The notes: a model not told the origin generated them from the letters alone. Positions 54,023 through 63,563 are shown, numbered from the stretch's first letter. The stretch is 64,000 nt of DNA from Bacteroidia bacterium (GCA_030428865.1 JAUIEK010000005.1:1-64000); one strand, 5' to 3'. Numbers and translations are program-made.

Positions 54023-54967
54023 TTACAATGATGCTAAATAACGTTCTGCATCTAATGCAGCCATGCAACCTGTTCCTGCAGCAGTAACAGCTTGCCTATA
54101 CTCTTTATCCTGCACATCTCCTGCAGCAAAAACTCCTGGCATATTGGTTTTTGTACTTTTTCCTTTTGTTATAATATAGCCTGTCTCATCCATATCAATG
54201 ATTCCTTTGAATAGATCTGTATTTGGTTTGTGTCCAATCGCTATAAAAACACCTGTTACAGAAAGTTCGGTTTTTTCTTCCGTTTGATTATTTATAATTC
54301 GAACACCTTCCACAACATTTTCTCCTAAAACCGCATCTAGTTCTGTATTGTATAAGACTTCTAGATTTTTTGTATTACTAACTCGATGTTGCATAGCTTT
54401 AGACGCCCTCATCTCATCTTTTCTCACAAGCATTGTAACTTTTCTGCATAATTTGGCTAAATAAGTAGCTTCTTCAGCAGCAGTATCTCCTCCTCCAACA
54501 ACAATTACATCTTGACCTTTATAGAAAAAACCATCACATGTAGCACAGGCAGACACACCTCCTCCAATCAATCGTTGTTCACTCTCTAAACCTAAATACT
54601 TTGCTGATGCCCCTGTAGAAATTATTACTGATTCTGCTTCGATAACTTTAGAATTATCTACAGTAATTTTGTGAATTCCTCCTTCTTTTTTTGAAAAATC
54701 AACTGCGGTAACCAAACCAAAACGAACATCTGTACCAAAACGTTCTGCTTGTTTTTTGAAATCTTCCATCATCATTGTTCCATCCGTTCCATCTGGATAT
54801 CCTGGAAAATTATCAACTTCTGTTGTGGTAGTAAGCTGTCCCCCCATTTGCATTCCCGTATACATAACTGGCTTTAAATCTGCTCTAGCTGCATAAATGG
54901 CTGCTGTATAACCTGCTGGTCCTGATCCTATAATTAGGCATTCTATTTTTTCAATAGTATCTGACAT
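54023..54967 (-). CDS. trxB: Thioredoxin-disulfide reductase
   Basis: 314 residues. FAD site 'IIGSGPAGYTAAIYAARA', redox-active 'CATCDG' (near 139-142), NADPH site 'VVGGGDTAAEEATYLA' and FAD site 2 'GVFAAGDVQD' are all in place. It reduces thioredoxin with NADPH in the cytoplasm. The PagL-like gene starts 8 bp after its stop. Confidence 0.94.
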   Translation of the reverse strand: MSDTIEKIECLIIGSGPAGYTAAIYAARADLKPVMYTGMQMGGQLTTTTEVDNFPGYPDGTDGTMMMEDFKKQAERFGTDVRFGLVTAVDFSKKEGGIHKITVDNSKVIEAESVIISTGASAKYLGLESEQRLIGGGVSACATCDGFFYKGQDVIVVGGGDTAAEEATYLAKLCRKVTMLVRKDEMRASKAMQHRVSNTKNLEVLYNTELDAVLGENVVEGVRIINNQTEEKTELSVTGVFIAIGHKPNTDLFKGIIDMDETGYIITKGKSTKTNMPGVFAAGDVQDKEYRQAVTAAGTGCMAALDAERYLASL

Positions 54968-55149
54968 ATAAACTGAATTTTACGACTACAAATGTATTTT
55001 TTTAAACAAATATTTACTCATTTTTTGTATGATAATTTGCAATGATTCAATAACAAAAATTAATTACATTAAAGAAATTTTGATTATTGTTAATTTTGTT
55101 TTACTTGCTGTTTAATATATGATATTAAAGTTGTAGCTTGCGTAGCCTT

Positions 55150-55224
55150 CGGGGTGTAGCGTAGCCCGGTTATCGCGCCTGCTTTGGGAGCAGGAGGTCG
55201 CAGGTTCGAATCCTGCCACCCCGA
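55150..55224 (+). tRNA. tRNA-Pro (anticodon TGG)
   Basis: A 7-bp acceptor stem CGGGGTG/CACCCCG, D-arm 'GCGTAGCCCGGTTATCGC', anticodon stem CCTGC/GCAGG with loop TTTGGGA (anticodon TGG), and T-arm CGCAGGTTCGAATCCTGC form a complete cloverleaf. CCA is not encoded. It stands alone, 182 bp upstream of trxB on the other strand. Confidence 0.95.
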
Positions 55225-55263
55225 CAAAATTTCATGAACTTCACAATCAAAATTTCACTTATA

Positions 55264-55746
55264 ATGAAAAAACTAACACAATTCAGTTTATTAATTGCTT
55301 TATTTTTATTTACTCAATTATCTTTTTCTCAAAATTATACTGGAAACAAATCTGATATTGATGAAATTTTAAAAAAAGTAACTCTTTTTTCTAAACATTA
55401 TGTTACAGGAAATCATGAAGAGATTGCTAATTTGTACACCAAGGGAGCTAAGTTATTACCTGGGGGATCAGAGATTCTTCATGGACGAAACAATATTTCA
55501 AATTTTTGGAAAAGACCCAAAAGTGTCAAAATTTTCTCTCATAAAATAACTCCTGAAGAAATTAAAGTTTTAGGAGATTATGCTTACGACTATGGTTATT
55601 ATGAAGGTGTATCGTTAAACAATTCTACTAATAAAAAAGAGCACTGGAAAGGAAAATATACTATAATCTGGAAAAAAGTAAACTCTACATGGTTAATGGA
55701 CGTGGATATATGGAATAGTGTACAAACTAATAATGAAAATCAATAG
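55264..55746 (+). CDS. Exported SnoaL/NTF2-like (DUF4440-type) protein
   Basis: 160 residues from the ATG at 55264 with a signal peptide ending near 'TQLSFSQ'. The rest is one NTF2-like fold with 'VTGNHEEIANLYTKGAKLLP', 'GRNNISNFWK' and 'KGKYTIIWKKVNSTWLMDVD'. Function is unknown; the fold is used by ketosteroid-isomerase-like enzymes and binding proteins. A longer start at 55234 would crowd the tRNA. Confidence 0.75.
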   Translation: MKKLTQFSLLIALFLFTQLSFSQNYTGNKSDIDEILKKVTLFSKHYVTGNHEEIANLYTKGAKLLPGGSEILHGRNNISNFWKRPKSVKIFSHKITPEEIKVLGDYAYDYGYYEGVSLNNSTNKKEHWKGKYTIIWKKVNSTWLMDVDIWNSVQTNNENQ

Positions 55747-55815
55747 TACTACTTTTTTAAAATAATACTACTAACCCTTTTTTTACTTAATTCAAAAACT
55801 AAAAACATCTGTTAA

Positions 55816-56124
55816 ATGAGCTTGTTATTATACCATATTTTAACAGCCTGTATTCTTTGGTTTACAGGATATTTTCATCATGGGAAATACGTAAGACCTA
55901 AATGGAAAATTCCTGGAAAGTTTTTATTTTACACGTTAGTAACTGGTATTCTTACCCATTGGTTTCAATATTACGCACTTATTTTTATAATTGGTCATCC
56001 TCTTATCGGATTATTGTTTTATATAAAAATTTGTAAAAAATATGATATTAATTGGAAAACTTGCAAACCTCTTGATAAATATCTTGATTTACAAGAAAAA
56101 TGGGCAAAAGGAAAATGGAATTAA
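55816..56124 (+). CDS. Small membrane protein
   Basis: 102 residues with hydrophobic helices at about 3-20, 34-50 and 54-70, then a basic/acidic tail 'LDKYLDLQEKWAKGKWN'. No family is recognised. It overlaps the start of the alpha/beta hydrolase by 10 bp. Confidence 0.55.
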   Translation: MSLLLYHILTACILWFTGYFHHGKYVRPKWKIPGKFLFYTLVTGILTHWFQYYALIFIIGHPLIGLLFYIKICKKYDINWKTCKPLDKYLDLQEKWAKGKWN

Positions 56125-57041
56125 GTTTAAATCAGTGTAATCTGCAACTAGATGATGGTCGAATTTTAGCGTATTCTGAATGGGGAGATCAAAACGGAAT
56201 TCCTTGTTTTTATGCACATGGTTGCCCTGGCTCTAGATTAGAAGGATTATTATTTGATAAAAAAGCTAAACAATATGGAATTCGTTTAATAGCAATTGAC
56301 AGACCTGGAATGGGTAATTCATCCTATCAAAAGAAAAGAACTTTTTTAGATTACCCGAAAGATGTTTTGAACCTTGCTGATAAATTAGCTATTGATAAAT
56401 TTGGAATTTGGGGTTGGTCTGGTGGTGGCGCGCATGCTTTAGCTTGTACTTACTCTATTCCAAAAAGAAAATTACTTTTTGTTATTGATTGTGCTGGATA
56501 TACAAATTTTGCAGAGTTATCTGATGCGAAAAGCTTGTTAACTACAAAAGCAGATAAATGGTCATACAAACTGGCTCAAAATAGCAAAGTCCTTTTTCAA
56601 TTATTCTTTTATTTATTTTATATCGCCATAAAATACTTTCCTTCTCTTTATGTTAAACTGTTAAAAAAAGGACTTTCTAAAGAGGATTCAAAAGCATTTA
56701 ATCATCCTGATATAATCAAAAATTTTGTAGAAGATCAGAAAGAAGCTTTTAAGAAAAAATCAAAAGGAGTTACTATAGATGCTTTCATTCATTATAAAGA
56801 TTGGGGCTATAAAATACGTGATATCGAAACTAAAGTTATCATCTTTCATGGAAGTCAAGACAAATACGTCCCTTTCAAATATTCTTTACATAAAAAAGAA
56901 CAACTCCAACATTGTGAACTACATGAACTAAAAAATCAAGGTCATTTTTTCCCAATAAATCATCAAGATTTAATTTTTAGCACCATATTAAATGAAGTAA
57001 AATCTACTCGGACAAATGAGAGTCAGAATAGCGAAGATTGA
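56115..57041 (+). CDS. Alpha/beta hydrolase
   Basis: 308 residues from the ATG at 56115; an alternative ATG at 56100 adds five. The oxyanion region 'FYAHGCPGSRLEG' and nucleophile elbow 'GWSGGGAHALA' (Ser in GxSxG) are clear, with a late 'IIFHGSQDKYVPF' acid and 'LKNQGHFFPI' His. Substrate unknown. It overlaps both neighbours and belongs to a small-enzyme run. Confidence 0.8.
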   Translation: MELSLNQCNLQLDDGRILAYSEWGDQNGIPCFYAHGCPGSRLEGLLFDKKAKQYGIRLIAIDRPGMGNSSYQKKRTFLDYPKDVLNLADKLAIDKFGIWGWSGGGAHALACTYSIPKRKLLFVIDCAGYTNFAELSDAKSLLTTKADKWSYKLAQNSKVLFQLFFYLFYIAIKYFPSLYVKLLKKGLSKEDSKAFNHPDIIKNFVEDQKEAFKKKSKGVTIDAFIHYKDWGYKIRDIETKVIIFHGSQDKYVPFKYSLHKKEQLQHCELHELKNQGHFFPINHQDLIFSTILNEVKSTRTNESQNSED

Positions 57042-57465
57042 AGACATACCAACACTTCAAGAAATAAGAAACTCTGTAAGGGAAAATATTTTATCAAATC
57101 CTAATATCATATCACAAGAAGATTATAAAGAGTACTTAACAACTCGAGGAAAAGGATGGGTTTGTGAAATGGGCAAACGTATTGTTGGTTTTGCAGTTAT
57201 TGATATAGAAGAAAATAATGTTTGGGCTCTATTTGTAATGCCAAATTATGAAAAAAAAGGAATAGGAAAACTATTACATACAACAATGCTAAAATGGTAT
57301 TTTAACATTACGCAAGAAACAATCTGGCTTGGAACAGATCCTAATACTCGAGCTGAAAATTTTTACAGAAATATAGGGTGGTCTGCAATAGGCACTCATA
57401 ACAAAACCGAAATAAAATTCGAAATGACTTTTGATCAATGGCGGAAAAATAACAAGGAAAAATAG
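57016..57465 (+). CDS. GNAT family N-acetyltransferase
   Basis: 149 residues. The typical GNAT order is visible: 'RIAKIEDIPTLQEIRNSV' helix, 'VWALFVMPNYEKKGIGKLL' with the acetyl-CoA loop (about 77-87), and 'RAENFYRNIGWSAIG' at the end. Substrate unknown. It overlaps the hydrolase gene by 26 bp. Confidence 0.83.
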   Translation: MRVRIAKIEDIPTLQEIRNSVRENILSNPNIISQEDYKEYLTTRGKGWVCEMGKRIVGFAVIDIEENNVWALFVMPNYEKKGIGKLLHTTMLKWYFNITQETIWLGTDPNTRAENFYRNIGWSAIGTHNKTEIKFEMTFDQWRKNNKEK

Positions 57466-57534
57466 TTAGTTTTTTATCAATTATGCTAAACGGTATGAGT
57501 ACCTTTAGATTCTTAATTAAACTTAATTTTAACT

Positions 57535-57900
57535 ATGGAAATTAAAGTAGTAAATCTAAAAGAGAAGTTCAATACCTTCAATGATTATTGGAGCCCTAAA
57601 ATTGTAGGAGAACTAAACAATCAATTAGTAAAAGTAGCAAAATTTAAAGGGGAATTTACCATGCATCAACATGAAAATGAAGATGAACTATTCTTCGTTA
57701 TAGATGGCACATTATATATTGAAACAGAAAAAGAAGTACTGACAATAAATCCTGGTGAATTTGTTGTTATGCCTAGAGGTGTTTATCATAAACCTTTTGC
57801 AAAAGAAGAAGTTAAAGTCTTATTATTTGAACCTAACACTACATTAAATACAGGGAACGTTACAAATGACTATACGGTAAGTGACCTCGAGAAGATATAA
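57535..57900 (+). CDS. Cupin domain protein
   Basis: 121 residues, one cupin barrel. Motif 1 'FTMHQHENEDELFFVIDG' with metal-ligand His, His and Glu is followed by motif 2 'PGEFVVMPRGVYHKPFA'. Likely a small metal-binding enzyme or sensor. The next gene starts directly at its stop codon. Confidence 0.82.
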   Translation: MEIKVVNLKEKFNTFNDYWSPKIVGELNNQLVKVAKFKGEFTMHQHENEDELFFVIDGTLYIETEKEVLTINPGEFVVMPRGVYHKPFAKEEVKVLLFEPNTTLNTGNVTNDYTVSDLEKI

Positions 57901-58821
57901 TTGATTCTACTGAAATACCATACACTTAAATATTCAAAAAGGCATATAAGTTATCTAGATTATAATTCTAACTCTGATAACGATATTACTCTTGTCTGTT
58001 TTAGCGGTGCGGCATCAGATAGTTATGATTGGATTCCTTTCTGCACAAAAATTTCTGCTAAAGGCTACAGGATTATAATTATAGATAAGCCTGGGTTTTT
58101 ATTGACAGATTTACCTTATAAAAATGATTTTTTTAATCAAGTTACAGAGGATGTTTTTAATGTGTTGCAATCACTAAAAGTTAACTCTATTTTTTTAATA
58201 GGGCATTCAATAGGGTTTTTATCGGCTCTTATGTTTGCAGAAAATTATAGAGATTCAGTAAATATAAAAGGGATTTGTTCATTAGATGGATTAGCATTAA
58301 CTCCTGCTAATTATAACCTAATGAATAAAATTCAACCCAACAACTTTTTCAAGTCTCTACAAAAAGCTACAATCATTCACTTAAGGTTATTTAGGAAACA
58401 TCTCACTACACCTCTAAGTGAATATCCAAAACCATTTGAATTTGTAGATCAGTCCTTCAAAAATCTTGTTCAAAAACAAAGGCTATCAAGACAGTATGCT
58501 AAGGCTATTTTAAAGGAGACTTATGCAATTCCTTCTGTATTAAAAGAAAATGAAAATACCTACAAAGAATCACTAGCACTACCTCTATTATTAATTAAAG
58601 CTGACGAGAATAATGAGCCTGAAGAACAGCAAAACGACTCACAACTTCAAGAATTACTAAATTTAGCTGATAAAGAAGAAAAAGAGTGGCATAATTATTT
58701 ATTAAAGAAAAACCTTAATAGTGAAAAAAAAATAATTAAAGCCTCTCATTTTTTGCATGGCGAAGAACCCGAAATCGTTAGTAATTATATTATAAATTTT
58801 ATCTTTAAACATAATTTATAA
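57901..58821 (+). CDS. Alpha/beta hydrolase, TTG start
   Basis: 306 residues beginning with TTG directly after the cupin stop. It has 'TLVCFSGAASDSYDWIPF' (oxyanion region), 'FLIGHSIGFLSALMF' (nucleophile Ser in GHSIG) and 'IIKASHFLHGEEPE' (His). Substrate unknown. No ATG is available before the conserved core. Confidence 0.72.
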   Translation: MILLKYHTLKYSKRHISYLDYNSNSDNDITLVCFSGAASDSYDWIPFCTKISAKGYRIIIIDKPGFLLTDLPYKNDFFNQVTEDVFNVLQSLKVNSIFLIGHSIGFLSALMFAENYRDSVNIKGICSLDGLALTPANYNLMNKIQPNNFFKSLQKATIIHLRLFRKHLTTPLSEYPKPFEFVDQSFKNLVQKQRLSRQYAKAILKETYAIPSVLKENENTYKESLALPLLLIKADENNEPEEQQNDSQLQELLNLADKEEKEWHNYLLKKNLNSEKKIIKASHFLHGEEPEIVSNYIINFIFKHNL

Positions 58822-58834
58822 TGACTTAATAAAA

Positions 58835-59659
58835 GTGTCGGAAGATTTATCAAATTTAAATATTAGACAACTTTACACACCTATTCAGCCTTCTGTGGTA
58901 AAAACTCAAAGTATTTCGTATCAGGAGTTTTTACCTAAAATTGAACTTCAAAATTATATTTACTGTTATTGGGAACTAAAAACCTTAAAAGAGCTTGATA
59001 AACCTTTCGTTTATCGAGTTGTATCTGATGGTTGCATCGATATTTTGTTTGAACTTAACAACATAGACGAAAACTTTGCTATGGGTTTTTATAACAAATA
59101 CACAGAAGTTGAGTTAAAAAAAGAATTTCGCTATGTAGGAATTCGTTTTTTACCAACTAAATTTCCCATTTTATTTAATGTTCCTGCTTCTAAGTTAAGT
59201 AATGTCTGCGAGCCATTAATTAATGTACTTCCCAATGTGTCAAAATTTATCTCTTCTTGTTTTACAAATACACAACCAACTAGAGAAATAATTGATAAGC
59301 TTGACAAGCATTTTATAAATGTAATTAAAGAAAAAAAAGAGCTCCCTTTCGATAATCGTTTTCATAAAGCAATGCTTATCATCTTAAAAAACAATGGAGT
59401 ATTAAATATTGAAAAAGATATTGATGTTGGCATAAGCCCAAGACAATTAAGAAGATTATTTAAATTTTATGTTGGCAATACTGCTAAGACGTTTTGTAAG
59501 ATGGTTCAATTTCAAAATATCTTAAAAGCCAAACCCTCTAAACAAAGTTTACAAAAAGATAAGCTCTTTTATGAAATGGGGTATTTTGACCAATCACACT
59601 TTATAAAAGATTTTAAAAATTTCTACGGCGTTACTCCTTCTCAAACCTACAATAGGTAA
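58835..59659 (+). CDS. AraC family transcriptional regulator
   Basis: 274 residues from a GTG at 58835. The N-terminal DUF6597-like sensor part has 'YIYCYWELKTLKELDKPF' and 'YRVVSDGCIDILFEL'. The C-terminal double helix-turn-helix has 'ISPRQLRRLFKFYVGNTAK' and 'YEMGYFDQSHFIKDFKNFYG'. It probably controls the cupin/hydrolase genes before it or the VOC genes after it. Confidence 0.82.
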   Translation: MSEDLSNLNIRQLYTPIQPSVVKTQSISYQEFLPKIELQNYIYCYWELKTLKELDKPFVYRVVSDGCIDILFELNNIDENFAMGFYNKYTEVELKKEFRYVGIRFLPTKFPILFNVPASKLSNVCEPLINVLPNVSKFISSCFTNTQPTREIIDKLDKHFINVIKEKKELPFDNRFHKAMLIILKNNGVLNIEKDIDVGISPRQLRRLFKFYVGNTAKTFCKMVQFQNILKAKPSKQSLQKDKLFYEMGYFDQSHFIKDFKNFYGVTPSQTYNR

Positions 59660-59768
59660 TTATGTCCGTTTTTTACTATTCCTGATTTTTAATAGACAGT
59701 ACTTTTGGTGTGTAATTAATTCTCAAGAGAATAACATCAAAAAATATTAACTATTAAAAATCAAAAAA

Positions 59769-60146
59769 ATGAAACTAAACGCAGGTATTATTACAGAAAA
59801 AATCAATGAAACTAAAAAGTTTTATTCAGAAGTACTAGATTTTGGAATTGCATTCGAAAATGAATTCTATCTTTTAATGCACACGCCTAATCATTCAGCT
59901 TTTTTAAGCTTTTTATTACCAAATCACCCAACACAGCAGTCTTTATTTCAAAAACCATTTCAGCAGCAAGGAGTATATCTTACGATAGAAGTTGACAATG
60001 TAGATGAATATTACAAAGCTATAAAAAGTAAAGGAGTTGACATCAAAATCGAATTAAGAGACGAACCTTGGGGAGATAGACACTTTGCTATTCAAGACCC
60101 AAATGGAATTGGAATTGATATTGTGACTTATAATGCTCCTAATTAA
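59769..60146 (+). CDS. VOC (glyoxalase/bleomycin-resistance fold) protein A
   Basis: 125 residues, two beta-alpha-beta-beta-beta modules. It starts 'KLNAGIITEKINETKKFYS' and ends with 'WGDRHFAIQDPNGIGIDIV', with the metal-ligand-like Glu near the end. Function unknown. It is about 85% identical to the cytoplasmic part of the next gene and heads a three-gene VOC cluster. Confidence 0.8.
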   Translation: MKLNAGIITEKINETKKFYSEVLDFGIAFENEFYLLMHTPNHSAFLSFLLPNHPTQQSLFQKPFQQQGVYLTIEVDNVDEYYKAIKSKGVDIKIELRDEPWGDRHFAIQDPNGIGIDIVTYNAPN

Positions 60147-60180
60147 AAAACAGTAATATTAACTTTAAAAAACAACCGCC

Positions 60181-60651
60181 ATGAAAACACTAATAAAAAC
60201 AGTATTTGTATTATTTATAACGATAAACAGCATCGCTCAATCAAGCGCAAAAAAAGACTTGAAAATGAAATTAAACGCGGGTATTATTACAGAAAAAATT
60301 GACGAAACTAAAAAGTTTTATTCAGAAATATTAGGGTTTGGTGTTACATTTGAAAACGATTTTTATCTCTTAATGCACACGCCTAATCATTCAGCTTTTT
60401 TAAGTTTTTTACTACCCAATCATCCTACACAAAAATCGTTGTTTCAAAAACCATTTCAGCAACAAGGCATATATCTTACCATAGAAGTTGATAATGTAGA
60501 TGAATATTATAAAATGATAAAAGATAAAGGAATTGATATTAAAATTGAACTAAGAGATGAGCCTTGGGGCGATAGACATTTTGCTATTCAAGACCCAAAT
60601 GGAATAGGTATTGATATTGTTACTTATAAAGCTCCGAGCAGTGAAAATTAG
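60181..60651 (+). CDS. VOC protein B with a signal peptide
   Basis: 156 residues. The first about 20 form a signal peptide ('FVLFITINSIAQ') followed by a short linker. Then 'MKLNAGIITEKIDETKKFYS' matches the start of the preceding gene almost residue for residue, to the end. It appears to be a duplicate that gained an export signal. The internal Met at this junction could also be a second start. It overlaps the third VOC gene by 11 bp. Confidence 0.78.
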   Translation: MKTLIKTVFVLFITINSIAQSSAKKDLKMKLNAGIITEKIDETKKFYSEILGFGVTFENDFYLLMHTPNHSAFLSFLLPNHPTQKSLFQKPFQQQGIYLTIEVDNVDEYYKMIKDKGIDIKIELRDEPWGDRHFAIQDPNGIGIDIVTYKAPSSEN

Positions 60652-61018
60652 TACCGAAGTGTATACAAGTAAAGTAGAAGAATGCAAACTCTTTTATTCA
60701 AACCTACTTGATTTTGCTGTGAAGGATGAAAATGAAGGGTTTGTAGTTCTTCAACACAAAACAAAACCTATGTATGAGCTTATGTTTTGTGTACCCAACT
60801 CTCCTTTTGTAAATAAAGTTTATCATAAGGAATTTAAAGGTAGCGGAGTTTTGATACAGATAGAAACAGACGATGTTTATAATATGTATTATAAAATAAA
60901 AGAATCGGGCACTCCGCTTGTTTTAGATTTAGTGTCTGAACCTTTTAATGGCACTCACTTTACCATAAAAGATCCAAGCGGCGTGTTGATTGATGTAGTG
61001 CAATTTGATAAAAATTAA
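60641..61018 (+). CDS. VOC protein C
   Basis: 126 residues from the GTG at 60641, overlapping the end of the previous gene. It starts 'VKISTEVYTSKVEECKLFYS' and ends 'FNGTHFTIKDPSGVLIDVV', the same fold as the two preceding genes but much more diverged. A strong hairpin terminator follows 12 bp after the stop and closes the cluster. Confidence 0.75.
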   Translation: MKISTEVYTSKVEECKLFYSNLLDFAVKDENEGFVVLQHKTKPMYELMFCVPNSPFVNKVYHKEFKGSGVLIQIETDDVYNMYYKIKESGTPLVLDLVSEPFNGTHFTIKDPSGVLIDVVQFDKN

Positions 61019-61030
61019 TGAAAATAATAT

Positions 61031-61063
61031 AACAAGTGAGAAGTTCTTCTCACTTGTTTCTTT
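61031..61063 (+). terminator. Terminator of the VOC cluster
   Basis: AACAAGTGAGAAG (61031-61043) and CTTCTCACTTGTT (61046-61058) form a perfect 13-bp stem followed by T-rich sequence. It shows that the alkylation-repair-like gene starts at 61080, not at an upstream in-frame ATG at 61005. Confidence 0.88.
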
Positions 61064-61079
61064 AAAAAACGTAAAAAAA

Positions 61080-61877
61080 ATGGGAACTAGTTATAGTATA
61101 ACAGAGTATTTTGGGGCAAATCTAGCTGAAAAATTGTCCAATAAAATCATAACTGTCTATCCTGAATTTGATAGTAAAAGCTTTATAAATGAAATTCAAA
61201 AATTATGTATAAATAAGTCGTATACAAAAAGAATTGTCTTATTAGCAGAAAAACTATATGAATATTTACCTAATGATTATGATAAGTCTGTTAAGATTTT
61301 ACTAGCAATACTAGGAGAAGAAAATCCAGAACAAACAGGGATGTTCACTAATTATTATTGGATTATGCCAATTGGTAAATTTGTAGAATTATATGGTTTA
61401 GATCATTTTGATAGTTCTATAAATGCCATCGCAGAAATCACAAAGAGAAATACAGGTGAATACGCAATTAGGCCATATGTTAGAAAATATCCTGAAAAAA
61501 CATTAAAAATTATGAAACAATGGGCTTTTTCAGAGAATTTTCACTTAAGAAGACTTGCATCAGAAGGACTTAGGCCTAAACTTCCTTGGTCTACAAAACT
61601 AGATACCTTTAATGAAAATCCTTATCCTGTATTTGAAATTCTTGAAATTTTAAAAGAAGACACAATAATGTTTGTAAAAAAATCTGTAGCAAATCATATT
61701 ACAGATTGGTTAAAAGTAAATCCAGAACCAACTTTAGAGTTATTAAAAAACTGGTCTAAATCAGAGAATAAGCATACTAAATGGATTATTAAACGAGCAA
61801 CACGAAAAATAGATAAAATTTTAGGTAAAACGTTTCTTCCTCTTAATGAAATTAAACAATCATTACTAATTGACTAA
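61080..61877 (+). CDS. DNA alkylation repair protein-like (HEAT-like, AlkD family)
   Basis: 265 residues from the ATG just past the terminator. All-helical, with repeat-like helices and 'IDSSINAIAEITKRNTGEY'-like spacing; 'AIRPYVRKYPEKTLKIMKQW' and 'HLRRLASEGLRPKLPW' match this family. AlkD relatives remove alkylated bases from DNA without base flipping; whether this one does is untested. Confidence 0.7.
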   Translation: MGTSYSITEYFGANLAEKLSNKIITVYPEFDSKSFINEIQKLCINKSYTKRIVLLAEKLYEYLPNDYDKSVKILLAILGEENPEQTGMFTNYYWIMPIGKFVELYGLDHFDSSINAIAEITKRNTGEYAIRPYVRKYPEKTLKIMKQWAFSENFHLRRLASEGLRPKLPWSTKLDTFNENPYPVFEILEILKEDTIMFVKKSVANHITDWLKVNPEPTLELLKNWSKSENKHTKWIIKRATRKIDKILGKTFLPLNEIKQSLLID

Positions 61878-61918
61878 ATAAAAGTTGTTTTAACTATCTT
61901 TAGCGCTCATTTACTAAA

Positions 61919-62596
61919 ATGGGAAAAAGACGATTATTTTCACTTGCTAATTCTAAAGGTTTTGCTGTCAAATATATTATTGGAGAAGTTCTGCTTTTGT
62001 TTATTGGTATAAACCTAGCAATTCAATTTAATAATTGGAATAGCACCCGTCAAGCTAGGAAATCTATTGAGATAGCGATTGAAAAAATAAATGAAGAGAC
62101 AACTTATAATAAAAACGAGTTAGAAAACTCAATCGAAAGCCATCATAAAATTATTGCTTTTTTAACTGCTTATAAAGAGATAGGGAATTTCAATACTGAT
62201 ATTGTTACTTCTACTGACTTAATGAGTAAATTCAGAAAAGATTTCTCTGACTTTTATATTGTTAAAGACTCTTCTAAACTAGGACTTGATAAATATAACT
62301 ATAGAGGGCAAATTGGTATTGAAATAGAGGTAACCGATTTAAAAAGTATTGCTTGGGAAACCGCAAAATCAACCTCTATATTAGATTTTGCAAGTTATAA
62401 TTGCCTGTATGAACTTGAGAGTGTTTATAATTTGCAAGAGAAAGTAAAAATAAGTATTGACCATGCAATGTCAGATTTTTATAATGGAAATTTTGAAAAG
62501 CTATTAAGGTCGCTAAAATATCTTGTACAATTACAGGATCAACTAATTAAAATATACGATAAATTACCAAATAAATTACTAACCTGTAAATCTTAA
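61919..62596 (+). CDS. DUF6090 family membrane-anchored protein
   Basis: 225 residues. It starts 'GKRRLFSLANSKGFAVKY', then one membrane helix 'IIGEVLLLFIGINLAIQF' and 'NNWN', the family hallmark. The rest is helical and faces the periplasm. Function unknown; common in Flavobacteriia. Ends 4 bp before the next gene. Confidence 0.8.
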   Translation: MGKRRLFSLANSKGFAVKYIIGEVLLLFIGINLAIQFNNWNSTRQARKSIEIAIEKINEETTYNKNELENSIESHHKIIAFLTAYKEIGNFNTDIVTSTDLMSKFRKDFSDFYIVKDSSKLGLDKYNYRGQIGIEIEVTDLKSIAWETAKSTSILDFASYNCLYELESVYNLQEKVKISIDHAMSDFYNGNFEKLLRSLKYLVQLQDQLIKIYDKLPNKLLTCKS

Positions 62597-62600
62597 ATAG

Positions 62601-63563
62601 ATGAGAATTACTTTTATTTTACTTGCATTATTCTATTCACTTAACTTAATTTCTCAAGGAAGTGTTGAAGCGGAGTTCGACACAATTTACAAATACGATT
62701 TTAAGCCTATAAAAGAGAACCACAATAAAAAGGTTTTAGTTGATGCAGGGCATAATACAATATATTCTCTATCTTACGGCAGGCAGAGTGCACGAGAAAT
62801 GTTACGGATACTAGAAGCCGATAAGTTTCAATTGAACTTTACTGACAAAAAACTAAATGCTGATGTTTTAAATAGTGAATCTTCCGATTTATTAATTATT
62901 CACGGAATCCCAAATGATAGAACTGTTTTAAAAGACAATGGAATTAAAGAAGTTCTTTATACTTCTCCATTAACCAATAGTGAAGTAACTAATATTGCTA
63001 AATATGTGTATAATGGAGGTGGACTTCTTATGTTCTTATCTCATTTCCCTGGAGGCAGTGGCGGCTTACCTTTATTAGAAGCTTTTAGCGTTAAATTTAG
63101 AGATGGTTATGCTTTTAATAAAGATTATCATATTAGTGAAGGTGGAAATTGCGGTCATTTTTTAATGAATGAAAAAAATGGCATGCTAAATAGTAAACAC
63201 CCTGTTTTTAATAATACAATTCGCCGAAAAGACATCCCTAAAAATGTCAAATTTTATTGTGGTGCTGCAGTTTTCAGAAATCCAGAAGATGTTATTTTAC
63301 CGTTCCCAAAAGAAACTATTAACTACACTCCTGCGACAACTAGCAAGAAAGAACTTGAAGAAACATCAAATTATTATGCTGGAATGATTGGGTTTACTTA
63401 CGGAAAAGGAAAAGTAATTATTTGTACAGATCAAGGTATTTTTAGAAGTCTCGATTTACTAATAGATGACAAAAAAATTCCCGTTACAATTCACGATCCT
63501 GAGAGTGAAAATGCAGCTTTATTTCTAGCCTCTATTAGATGGTTGACAAATCTAAAAAAATAA
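62601..63563 (+). CDS. Exported glutamine-amidotransferase-like protein
   Basis: 320 residues with a signal peptide ending near 'NLISQ'. It has 'VLVDAGHNTIYSLSYGR', 'DLLIIHGIPND', 'YVYNGGGLLMFLSHFPGGSGG' and 'GMIGFTYGKGKVIICTDQG', a class I amidotransferase-like (DUF4350-type) flavodoxin fold. No catalytic Cys is seen at the elbow. Function unknown; perhaps a sugar-polymer or binding protein. Paired with the DUF6090 gene. Confidence 0.65.
   Translation: MRITFILLALFYSLNLISQGSVEAEFDTIYKYDFKPIKENHNKKVLVDAGHNTIYSLSYGRQSAREMLRILEADKFQLNFTDKKLNADVLNSESSDLLIIHGIPNDRTVLKDNGIKEVLYTSPLTNSEVTNIAKYVYNGGGLLMFLSHFPGGSGGLPLLEAFSVKFRDGYAFNKDYHISEGGNCGHFLMNEKNGMLNSKHPVFNNTIRRKDIPKNVKFYCGAAVFRNPEDVILPFPKETINYTPATTSKKELEETSNYYAGMIGFTYGKGKVIICTDQGIFRSLDLLIDDKKIPVTIHDPESENAALFLASIRWLTNLKK

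Noticed and set aside
61005-61079. Upstream start for the alkylation-repair-like gene
   Set aside because: A 13-bp perfect hairpin terminator lies inside that stretch, so the ATG at 61080 is preferred.
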